DNA from: Zygaena filipendulae
Taxonomy: Eukaryota > Arthropoda > Insecta > Lepidoptera > Zygaenidae
Assembly (NCBI GenBank): GCA_907165275.2
Contig: OU015649.1
Span: 8,276,001-8,340,000, forward strand
Direction of reading: 5' to 3'
Length of the DNA: 64,000 bases
Of this stretch, positions 24,801 through 36,800 are shown piece after piece. How positions within the stretch are numbered: the first letter of the stretch is position 1; every line of letters starts with the position of its first letter. The notes under the pieces are model-generated. The model made no database searches, was not told the DNA's origin, and was given only the letters and a program-made list of their open reading frames with translations. Both the position numbers and the translations under genes were made by a program.

Positions 24801-27800
24801 ATAAACGCAAGTTCATTCACAGCGCTCGATGTAAGTACCTACTACAATGCAACACTTTCCATTTCTTTTATAAACTTCGGTCGGAGCTAGACCGGCGAGA
24901 GTTTGTGCGCTTGTACCTACAGGCTTGAGGAAAAGCATAGCAAGTGGTGTTGGTAAATTGTAATATTGGGCATCGAAATACGTATATCATATTTAAAAAC
25001 TAGTTTTAGTTGACTCTACAAGGACTCTACACAATATTATGTCCAGTTATTTCCATACAGTTATGCAGTCTTTATCTTTCAGAACCACGACAATCAAGTT
25101 TATTTAGGAAGTAGAGTGCAATAGGAAAAGATGTAGGTCCGTATTCCAGAAGGTGACTCAGATCATGTTTCTCTTGAGATTAGTTTTAAGCTCAAATCAT
25201 AACTCAACCCTACATCGTATTATAGAATGCGTTTTAAGTTCTAATCACTTGAAACTAGTCCAATCAGTCTGATTGGTTGGGTGGTCTTGACATGACAGAC
25301 GTAAACAAAGATCAAACAAATCTTTGCTTGAATATAGATTAGTACTCAAGCGAAGTTCTAGAATAAGGAAATAACTCAGCTGATTATTGATTGATGAATC
25401 TCGTTTCAAGTAAGGTTCTAAAATTAAAGCTTTACTTGAAAATAGTTTTAGAACTAGATTTTTTTTGTAATTGTTTATTTTTAAGTGGTGTTCAATAAAG
25501 AGTTTATTATTATTATTATTATTCATGACTTGAGTAACCTTTTGGAATACGGGCCGTAGTCAACTGTTTTACTAAAATTCTCTGACAAATAAAAAAGATC
25601 CTATGAATTAGATTCAATGCAAGTGTCTGTACTCGTGAAGATTACGTGTCTCAACATAGACCGGTCATTGAGCCCACGGAAATATGTTCTGCAGTGGAGC
25701 CTGGTCGTCCGCAGGTACCTGTTGCCGTTGTCAGGCGCGGTGGATGTAAACGTGTTGGACTCTGGCGGGTCGCCGGTGCGGCAGTGGGCCGGCGTCGTGC
25801 TCGACCGGGGCGTCATCAGCGACGAGTTGCAGCTAGCCGACGAGCCGGCCCTCGGAGAATGGACCATACAAGTATGAACAGGAGACCGATCGTATTTCAT
25901 ATAGCGACAGTACATAAACAAAAACTTTAAAATGTCAAATATTAAAATGATATTCTAGGCAATTTCGTATCGTGCTGATTATTATAAAGATAACAATTCG
26001 AGTTATAGGTAATATAGATATCTATAATTTACAAAAAAATAGGTAACATTACACGGTTTGGTTTTGGTAATATAAAAATAGGTTTAAAAATAGTGCGAAA
26101 TTGCATAGTACAATATACGGTATCATAACGATACAAGGTAAGTAGGTATTTAAAGTATTCCTCGTCCTATAAAAAAGTATCTCGTTTATCCCATTCTTCT
26201 TTTTATCAGATAAGAACATTTTTGTTCCATAGAAATTAATTAATCTGAGTTTTTGCCGAAATTTCATTTATTGCACTACAAAGAAACAAAAGATACCTAC
26301 CTACCTACAATAAGAAAAATTCAAATCTTAGGCAAAAGACAGACGTTTATAAATATGATACTTATAATATTATACTTGTCCTGTCACACTAGGTGTGTAT
26401 CACCGTTTTCCACTCACATTTATCGCTATACCTATTATTTACTATTATTTATTATACGTATTATTTGAATTAGGTATTATGACCTTGAATGTATGTTATG
26501 AAAGTAAATGATATTAATTGTTATTGTACAACAACAGGTGGAGGCGCGTGGCCAGATATACTCGCGGCAGATCTTGGTGGCCGACTATGTGATACCCAAG
26601 TTCCGTATGGACATACAAATACCAAAGCAAGTTCTCTTCAGCGAGGGACGGTTCACAATTAATGTTACTGCCAAGTAAACAATGTCTTATTTTCTATTTA
26701 GGAACCTACTTTAAGTAATTATAAACTATGAATTAACGTTAATAATTAGGTAATTATTGAAACTAATAATGTAGGTATGCACTTCATTAAAATTTTCGTC
26801 TTAACCGACTGAACAAAGAGGTCAAATATTAAAAGTTTATATCCAAGTACTTAAATGTAAAAATCCGCATTCAATACTGAATCCGTAATTCCACATCGTT
26901 CGCCGCGAAGGCGGAGACGAAATCTGTCAATACTCATTATGTTTACAAGCGGACGGAGAAAACTCATTATTTCTATCAAATTATGTTCTTGAAGCACTTT
27001 TTTATTATTTTTATAAAAAAAAAGAAGATTACTTTGTTCAGCGGAACTTAATTACGTACGCTAGTACCTACCTAATTGATTATACTCAATCAAACACGTT
27101 TTACCTGCTCGAGTACCAATTGACTATATTTTTGCAGTCACTTCAACGGCCTACCGGTTCAAGGCGAGCTGACCATATCTGCCTTCACTGTGTTTTTCTC
27201 CGGATTACTACAACCAGTATTTTCGTCGCCCGCCCGAAAGGTCATTGCGTTTAATGGAAACGCCAATGTCATTTATGACCTCAAAACTGACCTAAGCCTC
27301 GCCGAAGATGCGGCGAGACCGCTCGTCGTGGAAGCCGTGCTGGAAGAAAAGGATACTTTGATCAGACAAAACGTGTCTTCCAAAATACTACTGTTGAGGA
27401 CACCTTACAGACTCAAAGTTACGGCCCCTGAGTTTTTCAAGTCTACATTACCATATAACGTACAGGTGAGTCTGATTTGCTGCATAATATCGCAGGCGAA
27501 GCGGCTGAAATCAAACCTTTTGTTTGAAACAGATGTCCTACTATATTATGTGTGTAAGGTCCGTAATCTTTGACCCTGATTAACAGACGCGAATCTAGGA
27601 AATTAAGGCAGCAATTTTGTTTGTGAAAATGTTTGAAAATTTAATTTAAAAAAAATTAAAAAGTCTGTTCTAGCCGTTCGTCTTCCATCCATCATCCGAT
27701 CCATCATTCATACGATTAGATGGAACTTTGGTGAAGTTACGTAATAAAGTTCGTGAAGGTTTCTTTGAGGTCTAACCGCCGCACTCAGAGTCGACTTTAA

Positions 27801-30800
27801 TGATTACTTAGTTAAGTATAGATTTTTAAAACAAAACTGTCGCAATCGGACTTGTTTAGTAAATTAATGTTATTTGGCATTTAATGAGATGTAACTTAAT
27901 TAGTTAAATGTCAATTAACATTAATTTACTAAACAAGTCCGATTGCGACAGTTTTGTTTTTAAAATCTATACTTAACTAAGTAATCATTAAAGTCGACTC
28001 TGAGTGCGGCGGTAAAACTCTAAATAAAGTATCTACTTTGCAACTGAGGGAGGGGCAATTGCAGACATGTCCGCCCTTCCACTTCCTAAATTTGCGCCTG
28101 CCAATTAATGCTTGTAATTGTCCAACAACGTAAAAGCAAAGAACAGAGACTATATTACCATGGACCATTTAAATCTAGTTATATTGGTCCATGATATTGC
28201 TAACTAAATTGTATCAGAATCTAATATTAGAAGGAAAGAGACGAATTTATTCAAGTCACATCCTATTTCAGATAGAGCTAATCGATGCAGACGGCGAAGT
28301 GGCCAACACAGATGGTGACGTCACGGTGGAGCAACTGTGGGACGACGGCGATCCCATCAACGTGAGCAAGCTGGCGCTGCGCGGGGGCCGCGCCTCGTAC
28401 TCTCTGGTGCCCGACAAGGAGCATTACAACAACACGCTCAACTTAGTGGTGAGATCAAAACCTAACACATTTTGTAAAACTACAACATGTTTTTTGTGGC
28501 ACTACTATATTTACATCTTGTGCAATTGTGCATACACATACGTTCACCTCAAAAAGGTCATACACTATTTTATAAAAAAATGGGAATATGATTTACATCG
28601 CATTTTATTAGCTTCAGATAAAATTTCAGCAATACTATGTATATTGTTTAACTTAAGTAAAAAGAATAAAGACCTCAGTTTCCATACATCATAAATTTTT
28701 ATTGTTATATTTTTTTCAGATAAAATACAAAGAAGTTACGGAGCGGGTAGTGAATGTAGTTAACGCTGCCGCTTCCGGCGGTCAGTTTTTGACTGTGGAG
28801 CTTCTGACTCAAGGAACATCCGTCGGCGACGAGATGCGAGTGCGCATCACCGCTACCGAGCCCATGGACTTGCTGCACTATGCCGTCATTGGGCGAGGGG
28901 ATATACTCTTAGCGGAGACTTTAGAAGTGAGTGATTTTTCTGTTATTTTTAAAAGATAGCAGTAGCTGCCAGTAGGTAGTGTTCCACTTATTTTTATTCA
29001 GGTTGCTGCTAGCCACATATTATGTTTGTAATATAGGAAGGAATATGCTAGTTGACTTAATTTTAGGTTTTACTTTGGACTTTCCATGATGTAGATTAAT
29101 AAAACAAATTGGACACGTACTTTTAGACATTATATGTAGACATAGATAACATTTATTATAATATAATAATAATAATAATCCATAGATAATATTTATTCAG
29201 AAAAAAGACAACACATTTCTTCTTTTTTTAAATGTCGCGTAACATCACGCGGCTATGACGTCACGAGCCCCCACTTCTTAACTTTAATGAGCTTTTATCA
29301 GTTTTATCTCTCAGATCAAATTGAGTTTTATCTAAGTATTTTTTCTAATATTTTTTTTTTCTAATTTTTCTTTTTGTTGAACTGATGGACTAAATATAAT
29401 TTTGATCTTCATACCCCAGCAACATGACTTGTAACCAGTCAGTATAGGCTAGTATAGGGGCATTTCACGTGAAGCGGGCAGGCCAAAACAGGTTCACACT
29501 TCCGATTTCAGTTATATTTGAGAATGTTATACCTGTACATGTTCTCAACACAGATACAAAATATTTTTAAAGTGGCGAACCTAGTTTACGAGATATCGGT
29601 CTTTGAAGATTTCAGTTACGGTGAGTTATGGACTACTTCAAATGCCATTATGCGGCTTAAAAAAGATGCAGAAAAATATTTTTGCCACTGGATTCTATAC
29701 TTTGTTATATGACTTTTTAAACCTTATAATTGAATTTACAATATTTTTATTAAATAGCTGAAAAAAAAGAAAATAATTTTTATTTTTTATTTTTTACAAT
29801 CTCGGCATTTTTTTATATTTTTTTTAGTATATTAGAAATAAAGCTTATATCATATTCATAATCCATGCCAAGTTTCATAATGGGCTGCGCAGTCGTTTAG
29901 GAGCTATTTGTGTTTAAAACCGAAAGGAGGCGGCGGCGGCTCCTTACTCGCGTGTAGTCAGTCACCGCTACTTACATGGTAGGTCATATAAATGGTTTTT
30001 TTTTTGGTTTGATAGAGATCTTAGGGTAACTGTAAAGATAGCTGTAAGTATTTTTAAATAAATAAATAAATAAATAACAAAGAATTATAGGTAATTCATC
30101 GGTTTATTTGAAAATCTTTACAGTTTTATGAGTGGAAGAGTCACTTGTTCGTTTGATGATGATACCGTCACGCGTCAGTGCTTGGAATGAAAGCGTGGAT
30201 TTTTTTTGTGCCAGGTATAGTTATTGCAGAATCAAAACGGCTCTTGAGTTTGTTTCTGTATTGATCGATTTCATTTATAAATAAATTGCAGTGTGTGGCA
30301 ATAATGCTTTTGCCCAATCATATAAACCTTTTGGTGTAATAATCGCTTTATCTGGACCTGACTGTAAACTAGCTCGTGTCGCCAAGCGTTTTATATTGCC
30401 ACCAAGACCATCACAAGGCCCTTTTCCGTGAGAAGTAGCATGGAAATGGATTTCTGCTTCTGTTCCAAAATCATGATTGAAGTAGAAAAGGTTTATAAAA
30501 TTAAATCTATTTTTAAAATATTGTGATGCGCCGTCGGTTATAAAGATATATTTCTTAGTAATAACGTTATTTTCTTGGAGATACTGATGCAGAATATTTT
30601 GAAAGTTGAAAAAAGTGGCTGTATCGTGTTTTAAGTCATCTGATATGATTACCATACTTCCATGTTTTATATCTTGTCCTTGGCGATAATAATAAACCGA
30701 CGTCAGAAGAGTAGCCTGGTCATTGTTCCAGTGGACAGACTGAGCAGCATCTTGTATTACAAAGCTGTAGTTCTCAGCAAATATCTCGTGAGTCCCACCC

Positions 30801-33800
30801 TTGTCTCAGTGTATTTTACTTTGAACTGTCGGTACAAATCATCGATGTTGCACATTAAGAGCTTATATTAAGAACAGAAGCAGAAATACATTTCCATGCT
30901 GCTTCTCACGGAAAAGGGCCTTGTGATGGTCTTGGTGGCAATATAAAACGCTTGGCGACACGAGCTAGTTTACAGTCAGGTCCAGATAAAGCGATTATTA
31001 CACCAAAAGGTTTATATGATTGGGCAAAAGCATCATTGCCACACACTGCAATTTATTATGCTGATATAAATGAAATCGATCAATACAGAAACAAACTCAA
31101 GAGCCGTTTTGATTCTGCAATAACTATACCTGGCACAAAAAAAATCCACGCTTTCATTCCAAGCACTGACGCGTGACGGTATCATCATCAAACGAACAAG
31201 TGACTCTTCCACTCATAAAACTGTAAAGATTTTCAAATAAACCGATGAATTACCAATAATTCTTTGTTATAATTATTAGATACCCTAAGATCTCTATCAA
31301 ACCAAAAAAAAACCATTTATATGACCTACCATGTAAGTAGCGGTGACTGACTACACGCGAGTAAGGAGCCGCCGCCGCCTCCTTTCGGTTTTAAACACAA
31401 ATAGCTCCTAAACGACTGCGCGGCCCATTATGAAACTTGGCATGGATTATGAATATGATATAAGCTTTATTTCTAATATACTAAAAAAAATATAAAAAAA
31501 TGCCGAGATTGTAAAAAATAAAAAATAAAAATTATTTTCTTTTTTTTTCAGCTATTTAATAAAAATATTGTAAATTCAATTATAAGGTTTAAAAAGTCAT
31601 ATAACAAAGTATAGAATCCAGTGGCAAAAATATTTTTCTGCATCTTTTTTAAGCCGCATAATGGCATTTGAAGTAGTCCATAACTCACCGTAACTGAAAT
31701 CTTCAAAGACCGATATCTCGTAAACTAGGTTCGCCACTTTAAAAATATTTTGTATCTGTGTTGAGAACATGTACAGGTATAACATTCTCAAATATAACTG
31801 AAATCGGAAGTGTGAACCTGTTTTGGCCTGCCCGCTTCACGTGAAATGCCCCTATAGTATTATATTAGTATATTATCTGTGGTATAGGTAAATAAGTTCA
31901 CGGCACATTCTCGATGACCAATTAAATCTTCAATTGATTGTGAATCTTTTGCAAATTTATTTCTTTCTGACAAATCTGACATACCTATTTAGTTAAAATA
32001 TAAAATTACAAATGTAATTTGAAAAGCGTGAATAAGATAATTGTGATGTATGTTTTATACGTAGTTCCGGTCGGCGCGTCGCAGCGTGGACGCGAGCGTG
32101 CCGGTGTCGGCGCGCATGGCGCCGGGCTGCGTGGTGCTCGCGTGGTACTCGCGCCTCGCCGCCGCCTCCAGCGCGCTGCTCGCCGCCGCCGTGTACGCGC
32201 CGCAGCGCAACCTGCTGCAGCACCAGGTGCCACCAGGGCGTCGAGTCGCTATCACGAATAACATCCTTTTCCCTTAACGCATGTGCTTGTAGTGTAATAG
32301 GTACTATTACATCTAATTACTACGCCACGTATGGCGAGTTCCATCCCCGAATCAGCCCCCTTAGCCAAGTTGACAATCTACAACGTGTTAATGAATTAAC
32401 TGAAAATTAGCAAGTAGTTTGCTCAGAATCGACTTGCGAATCGATCGCGCCATGTTTTAATATGGCTATGCCCAACCGCGTTCTACGATCATCACGCATG
32501 TGTTGGTATAGTTGTAAGGCGTAAGCGCGAACATGACTACCTACTATACGGTAGATATCCCGAGTCGTCCGTTACATTTCAACAAACTTAAAGTTTTGGC
32601 GTCTCTTAGATCTTGCCGCCCTCCCTATAGGCTCAAGTCTCTCGGGCCTTAGCCTTATTCCACCACCCGATGATGAGTAACGTGCCGTTTTTCGCGGCAG
32701 GTGTCGGTGCAGGCGGGCGGGACGGGCGGGGCGGGGGGCGGCAGGCCGGGTAGCGCGGTGGAGCTGCGCGTGCGCGGCGAGGCCGGCGCACACGCAGCGC
32801 TGCTTGCCGCCGACGTGCGCGCCGCCGCCGCGGGGCTCGCCGCCGACAACGGGCTCGGCAGCGGCCTGACACTGCACATGGTACGAACTATCACCACATA
32901 CAAGATACCTAAGCTTTTTGGGTTAATAGGCTAGTTTCCTAAATTTTCTTTTTTAGTCCGTTTTGTAGATTATTAAAAAATATTGGACACGTATTTTTTT
33001 TTTTTATGTAACCAAAAAATAACGGAGATATATCAAGTCGAAATTTCACATGACGTCACGCCTCGCTACAGTTTGTTCGCACGTTATAGCGAGCTGTGAC
33101 ATCACGAGTCCCCCACCCTAAACTTTAATGCGCTTTATCTATGCATATTTCCATTATTTTAAAAAAGCAAAAAATACGTGTCTAACTGACGGACTAAATA
33201 GAATTTTGATTTTTTTACCCAGGAAACTAGCCTATTGCCAGAACACAATCACCAAATATGACTAATATGACTACCTATACCCAAAGACATTACTTTAAGA
33301 GAATTTATTTCTATTTTAACATCTTTGTGACTACCTACCTATAGATACTTTAATTACACATAGCTTCAATTTTTTTGTTTCTCTACAGGTTGAACGTGAA
33401 GTGGAAAGCTTTATCGGTGTGAAACATTCAATTTTTAAAAATGAGGATAACATTCCGTCCATGGGAATGGATTTAGGAGGCAAAACGATTTCCGATGTAT
33501 TCCAGGTGCGTGGGCTATACAATACGTATAAACTCTTCCATGCTGAATGTAATTAAATTGTAATTCATAAAACTTTTTTCAGAATTCGGGGGTCGTTATA
33601 CTGACTGATGGTGTTTTGATGCGAAATAATGCTGGTGGTAAGTTTATCTTTAAACAAGCGGTGCCCCGCGATTTCACCTGCGTATATTTTTTACTCCGCT
33701 CGCGCTCCTATTGGTCATAGCGTGATGTTATATAGCCTACAGCCTTCCTCGATAAACGGACTGTCCAACACAAAAAGATTTTTTAATTTAAACTAGTAGT

Positions 33801-36800
33801 TTCAGCGATTAGCACATTCAATCAAACAAACTCTTCAGCTTTGTAAGCTACAGTATTCCCAAATGATATAGGATTGTATTTGTTTTGAGTTCTCGAGGCA
33901 TTTCTGAAATTCATGTTGGCGGGGGAACAGCTACTATTATGTAAATTGAAAATAGGACTATCTCAACGATAACTGACAATCAGGAATATGTAATCATGTA
34001 GGTACCTACTTACTTTTAAGTCGTTGAATGTTATAGTAATAAAGTTGAACGAATGACAAAAATGTTTACATCTTTTTGATGCTCACCGTACTGTACCTAC
34101 ATACATTACGAACAGTGTCGGGGAGCGCGGAGTCCCCGGAGGCGGGGTCGCGGCCCGCGCTGGCCGGCCCGTACGCGTTCAGCCGCCTGCCGCCGCCGCC
34201 CGCGCCGCGCTACTACCTCACGGTCGCGCCGCTACCCACATGGATGCAGGCCAACTTCACGATTGGGTAAGGTTTTTGAACGGTTTTTGTAGTTGGCGGG
34301 AATCGACGATGGCGGTGCCGCCAATTATTTTCGTGTCGATAAAAATTTCTTAATAGTGGATTTTGTTGTGTTTTAGCAGAAACAGAACGATCTAGCCGTA
34401 TTTAATGTAATCTCATGAGTGAACCAACTGTTCCCGTGCTTTCATCGTTTTCAATCTTTATCTAGCTAATACATTAATATTTCGTAAGAAACTTTAAAAC
34501 CTATGCAATCATGTGGAAAACTTAATAATTTCTCTGTTTTATGGATATTTTTGTTTTTTTTTTTTTCAAAATATACCCCCTAAATAATGCAAAATGCTTT
34601 AAAAAATGCTACACGATTTTATTTTCTATAAGATATAAAAATTAATTTGCGTTTTTAATTATTTTATAATGCTAATCGAATACTGAAAACCCTCCTTCAA
34701 TACGTCCCTCGTCTAACACCCTGTATAACTGAGGCGTGAGAAATCAGGTCAATAAAAGTGCGCGGTTATCGCCACAGCACCGACGGCGCCGGATTCGAAG
34801 TCCGCCAATCGCCGACCGCGGCTGCGGAGTGGACGGTGGGCGCTTTCGCGGTGCACCCCACGCTGGGGCTGGGGCTGGCGGCGCCGCAGCGGCTCGCCAC
34901 CAGCCTGCCGCTGGCGCTGGCGGCCGAGCTGCCCGCCGCCATGCAGCGCGGGGAGACGCTCGCCGCGGTGGTCACGCTCACCAGCGCGCTCACCGCCGAC
35001 ACCAGCGTCGAGGTCACGTTCCACAACTCGGAACTGTACTTCGAGTTCGAGCCCTTGGATAACAGTGTGGACTCCGCCAAAAGTGAGTCGCTTGCCTGTT
35101 GAGGCGATTGGTCGTGTTGTTACTTACTCCACTATGCAAGAGTGTAAATCTGTGAATGGCTTGTATGTTTAACAGTTGAATGTCTATTGTATCTTCGGTT
35201 GATTTTCTGAGATTAACAAGTACTAGATACCTATAATGTCAAAAGTTAAAATATTTTAATGAGATCATTTTAGAAAATTTACTTAAAATAAACAAAAATT
35301 AACGTATAGAAAGTATTACGGGAGAATTTCGCTGTTGATCAGAAATTCTCTCGTTGCGCTGGAAATTCAAGAAGACTAAGACTTGAGAGCATATTTCAAG
35401 AATAGTAAGTAGCCTTTACAAATATGGCCCTTAATATCCGATTAGTGTTACTTATTACCTACACTAATAGACCTCTTACCCGCAGAGATCGAGCTATTCC
35501 GGCGGCTGCGCGTGACGGTCCCGGCGCTGGGCTCGGTGAGCACCGCCTTCCTGGTGTCGGCGGCGCGCGTCGGCGACGCGCCCGTCATTGTCGAGGCCGC
35601 CGGGAACGGCGTCTCCGCCTCGCTGTTCCGCACCATCGAAGTCAAAGTAAGCCGTAGCCGATATCAAAGAATCTATTACTACCAACGTACCAAAAGAAGT
35701 GACACTCTCCGTCTCCCGCACATTTCGTGCCACAGTGTGACAACAAACGTTCCTCGCCGCGCCCCGACCCGAGTCCTACGAGTTACGACTAACACACGCA
35801 CACTACACTTGTGTACCTACACAAGTCGGGCGCCTATAGTAAGTAGGTAAGCAGTAGCAGGGAGTTAATCGGTTCGATCGTATGGATTTTTTACAGGTGT
35901 GACGGATGTGCCGACATTATGTAATCCTACAGACATTGAATCTTACTACAATAGTAATACAGTTCAAAGACTGACAAAGGCTGCTGCTGACTGTACACCG
36001 ATTCTATGGGGCGCAGGACGGGTACGAGGAGGAGTTGTGGTCGCTGTCGCTGCTGGACGCGCGGCGCGGCGCGGCCCGCGGGGCGGCGTCGCTGGCGGTG
36101 CCGGCGGGCACGCGGCTGCCGGGCGGCGCAGCGCTGCTGTGCGCCGGCGACCCGCTCGCCGCCGCGCTGCGGGCCGCGCGCGCGCCGCCGCCGCCCGCCG
36201 CGGACCCCGCGCACGCGCTGCGACCGCTCGCGCTAGCCGCCGTGCTGCTCGACTACATACAGGTATGAGATGACCGATGCGGCGTGAGCAGCAGGGCTAT
36301 CGCGCTTACATTCCATGCAAAGCTGGACGCTACACGCCGCGTGGCGTGCCCAGTATTTTAACACTTTTTCAATTTTTAATCTTTTATTTGAACATCAGTA
36401 TTTTTGTAGGTATATTGCCAGAAGTTAGTAGTTTTAAGTAGGTAACACCGTAAGCAATATTATCGATATAGATATACGATAGAATATGCTGGTCTGGGAG
36501 GCACTGGTATGTCAATTCCGGTCACGCTGCCTCCACGCGATAAAATTAATCACCAGACAAATCGTATGAGAATCAAGAAATCATTAAATAACCAATCCGC
36601 ATTTTGTATGCGTTGATCGTAAGTATATAGCGTTGTCGCACAAGTAGAAATCTGTCCCTGGCCCTGTGAGACCCGTGTGAAATGTGAATCCATTTTATTA
36701 TGATAAGGTACAAAACATGTATTGCGTCCAGGCGACCGAGCGCGACCACGAGGAGCTGTCCCTGAGGCGCGAGATGCTCGGCCAGGCGGCGGCCGGCTAC

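Larger units (their letters stand above)
29453..31856. mobile_element. 2.4-kb palindromic element with ~1-kb inverted arms
   Basis: The left arm (29453-30465) and right arm (30872-31856) are near-identical inverted copies with small indels around a ~406-bp unique centre. The tips read TATAGGGGCATTTCACGTGA and its reverse complement. TATA at both tips could be the target duplication (element 29457-31852). Both arms carry the 3' part of a transposase-like gene, so this looks like two 3' halves of one DNA transposon joined head to head, or an element with unusually long terminal inverted repeats. It sits in intron 8 of the CD109-like gene. Confidence 0.85.

Noticed and set aside
29518..29712. 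Identical 64-codon ORFs at 29518-29712 (+) and 31597-31791 (-)
   Set aside because: They are mirror images in the arms of the palindromic element, outside the transposase-like frame, so they reflect the inverted repeat and not a gene.
36006..36273. Several long overlapping ORFs at the TED exon of the CD109-like gene
   Set aside because: Frame shadows caused by very high GC and scarce stop codons; only the frame beginning DGYEEELWSLSLL joins in phase with its neighbours.
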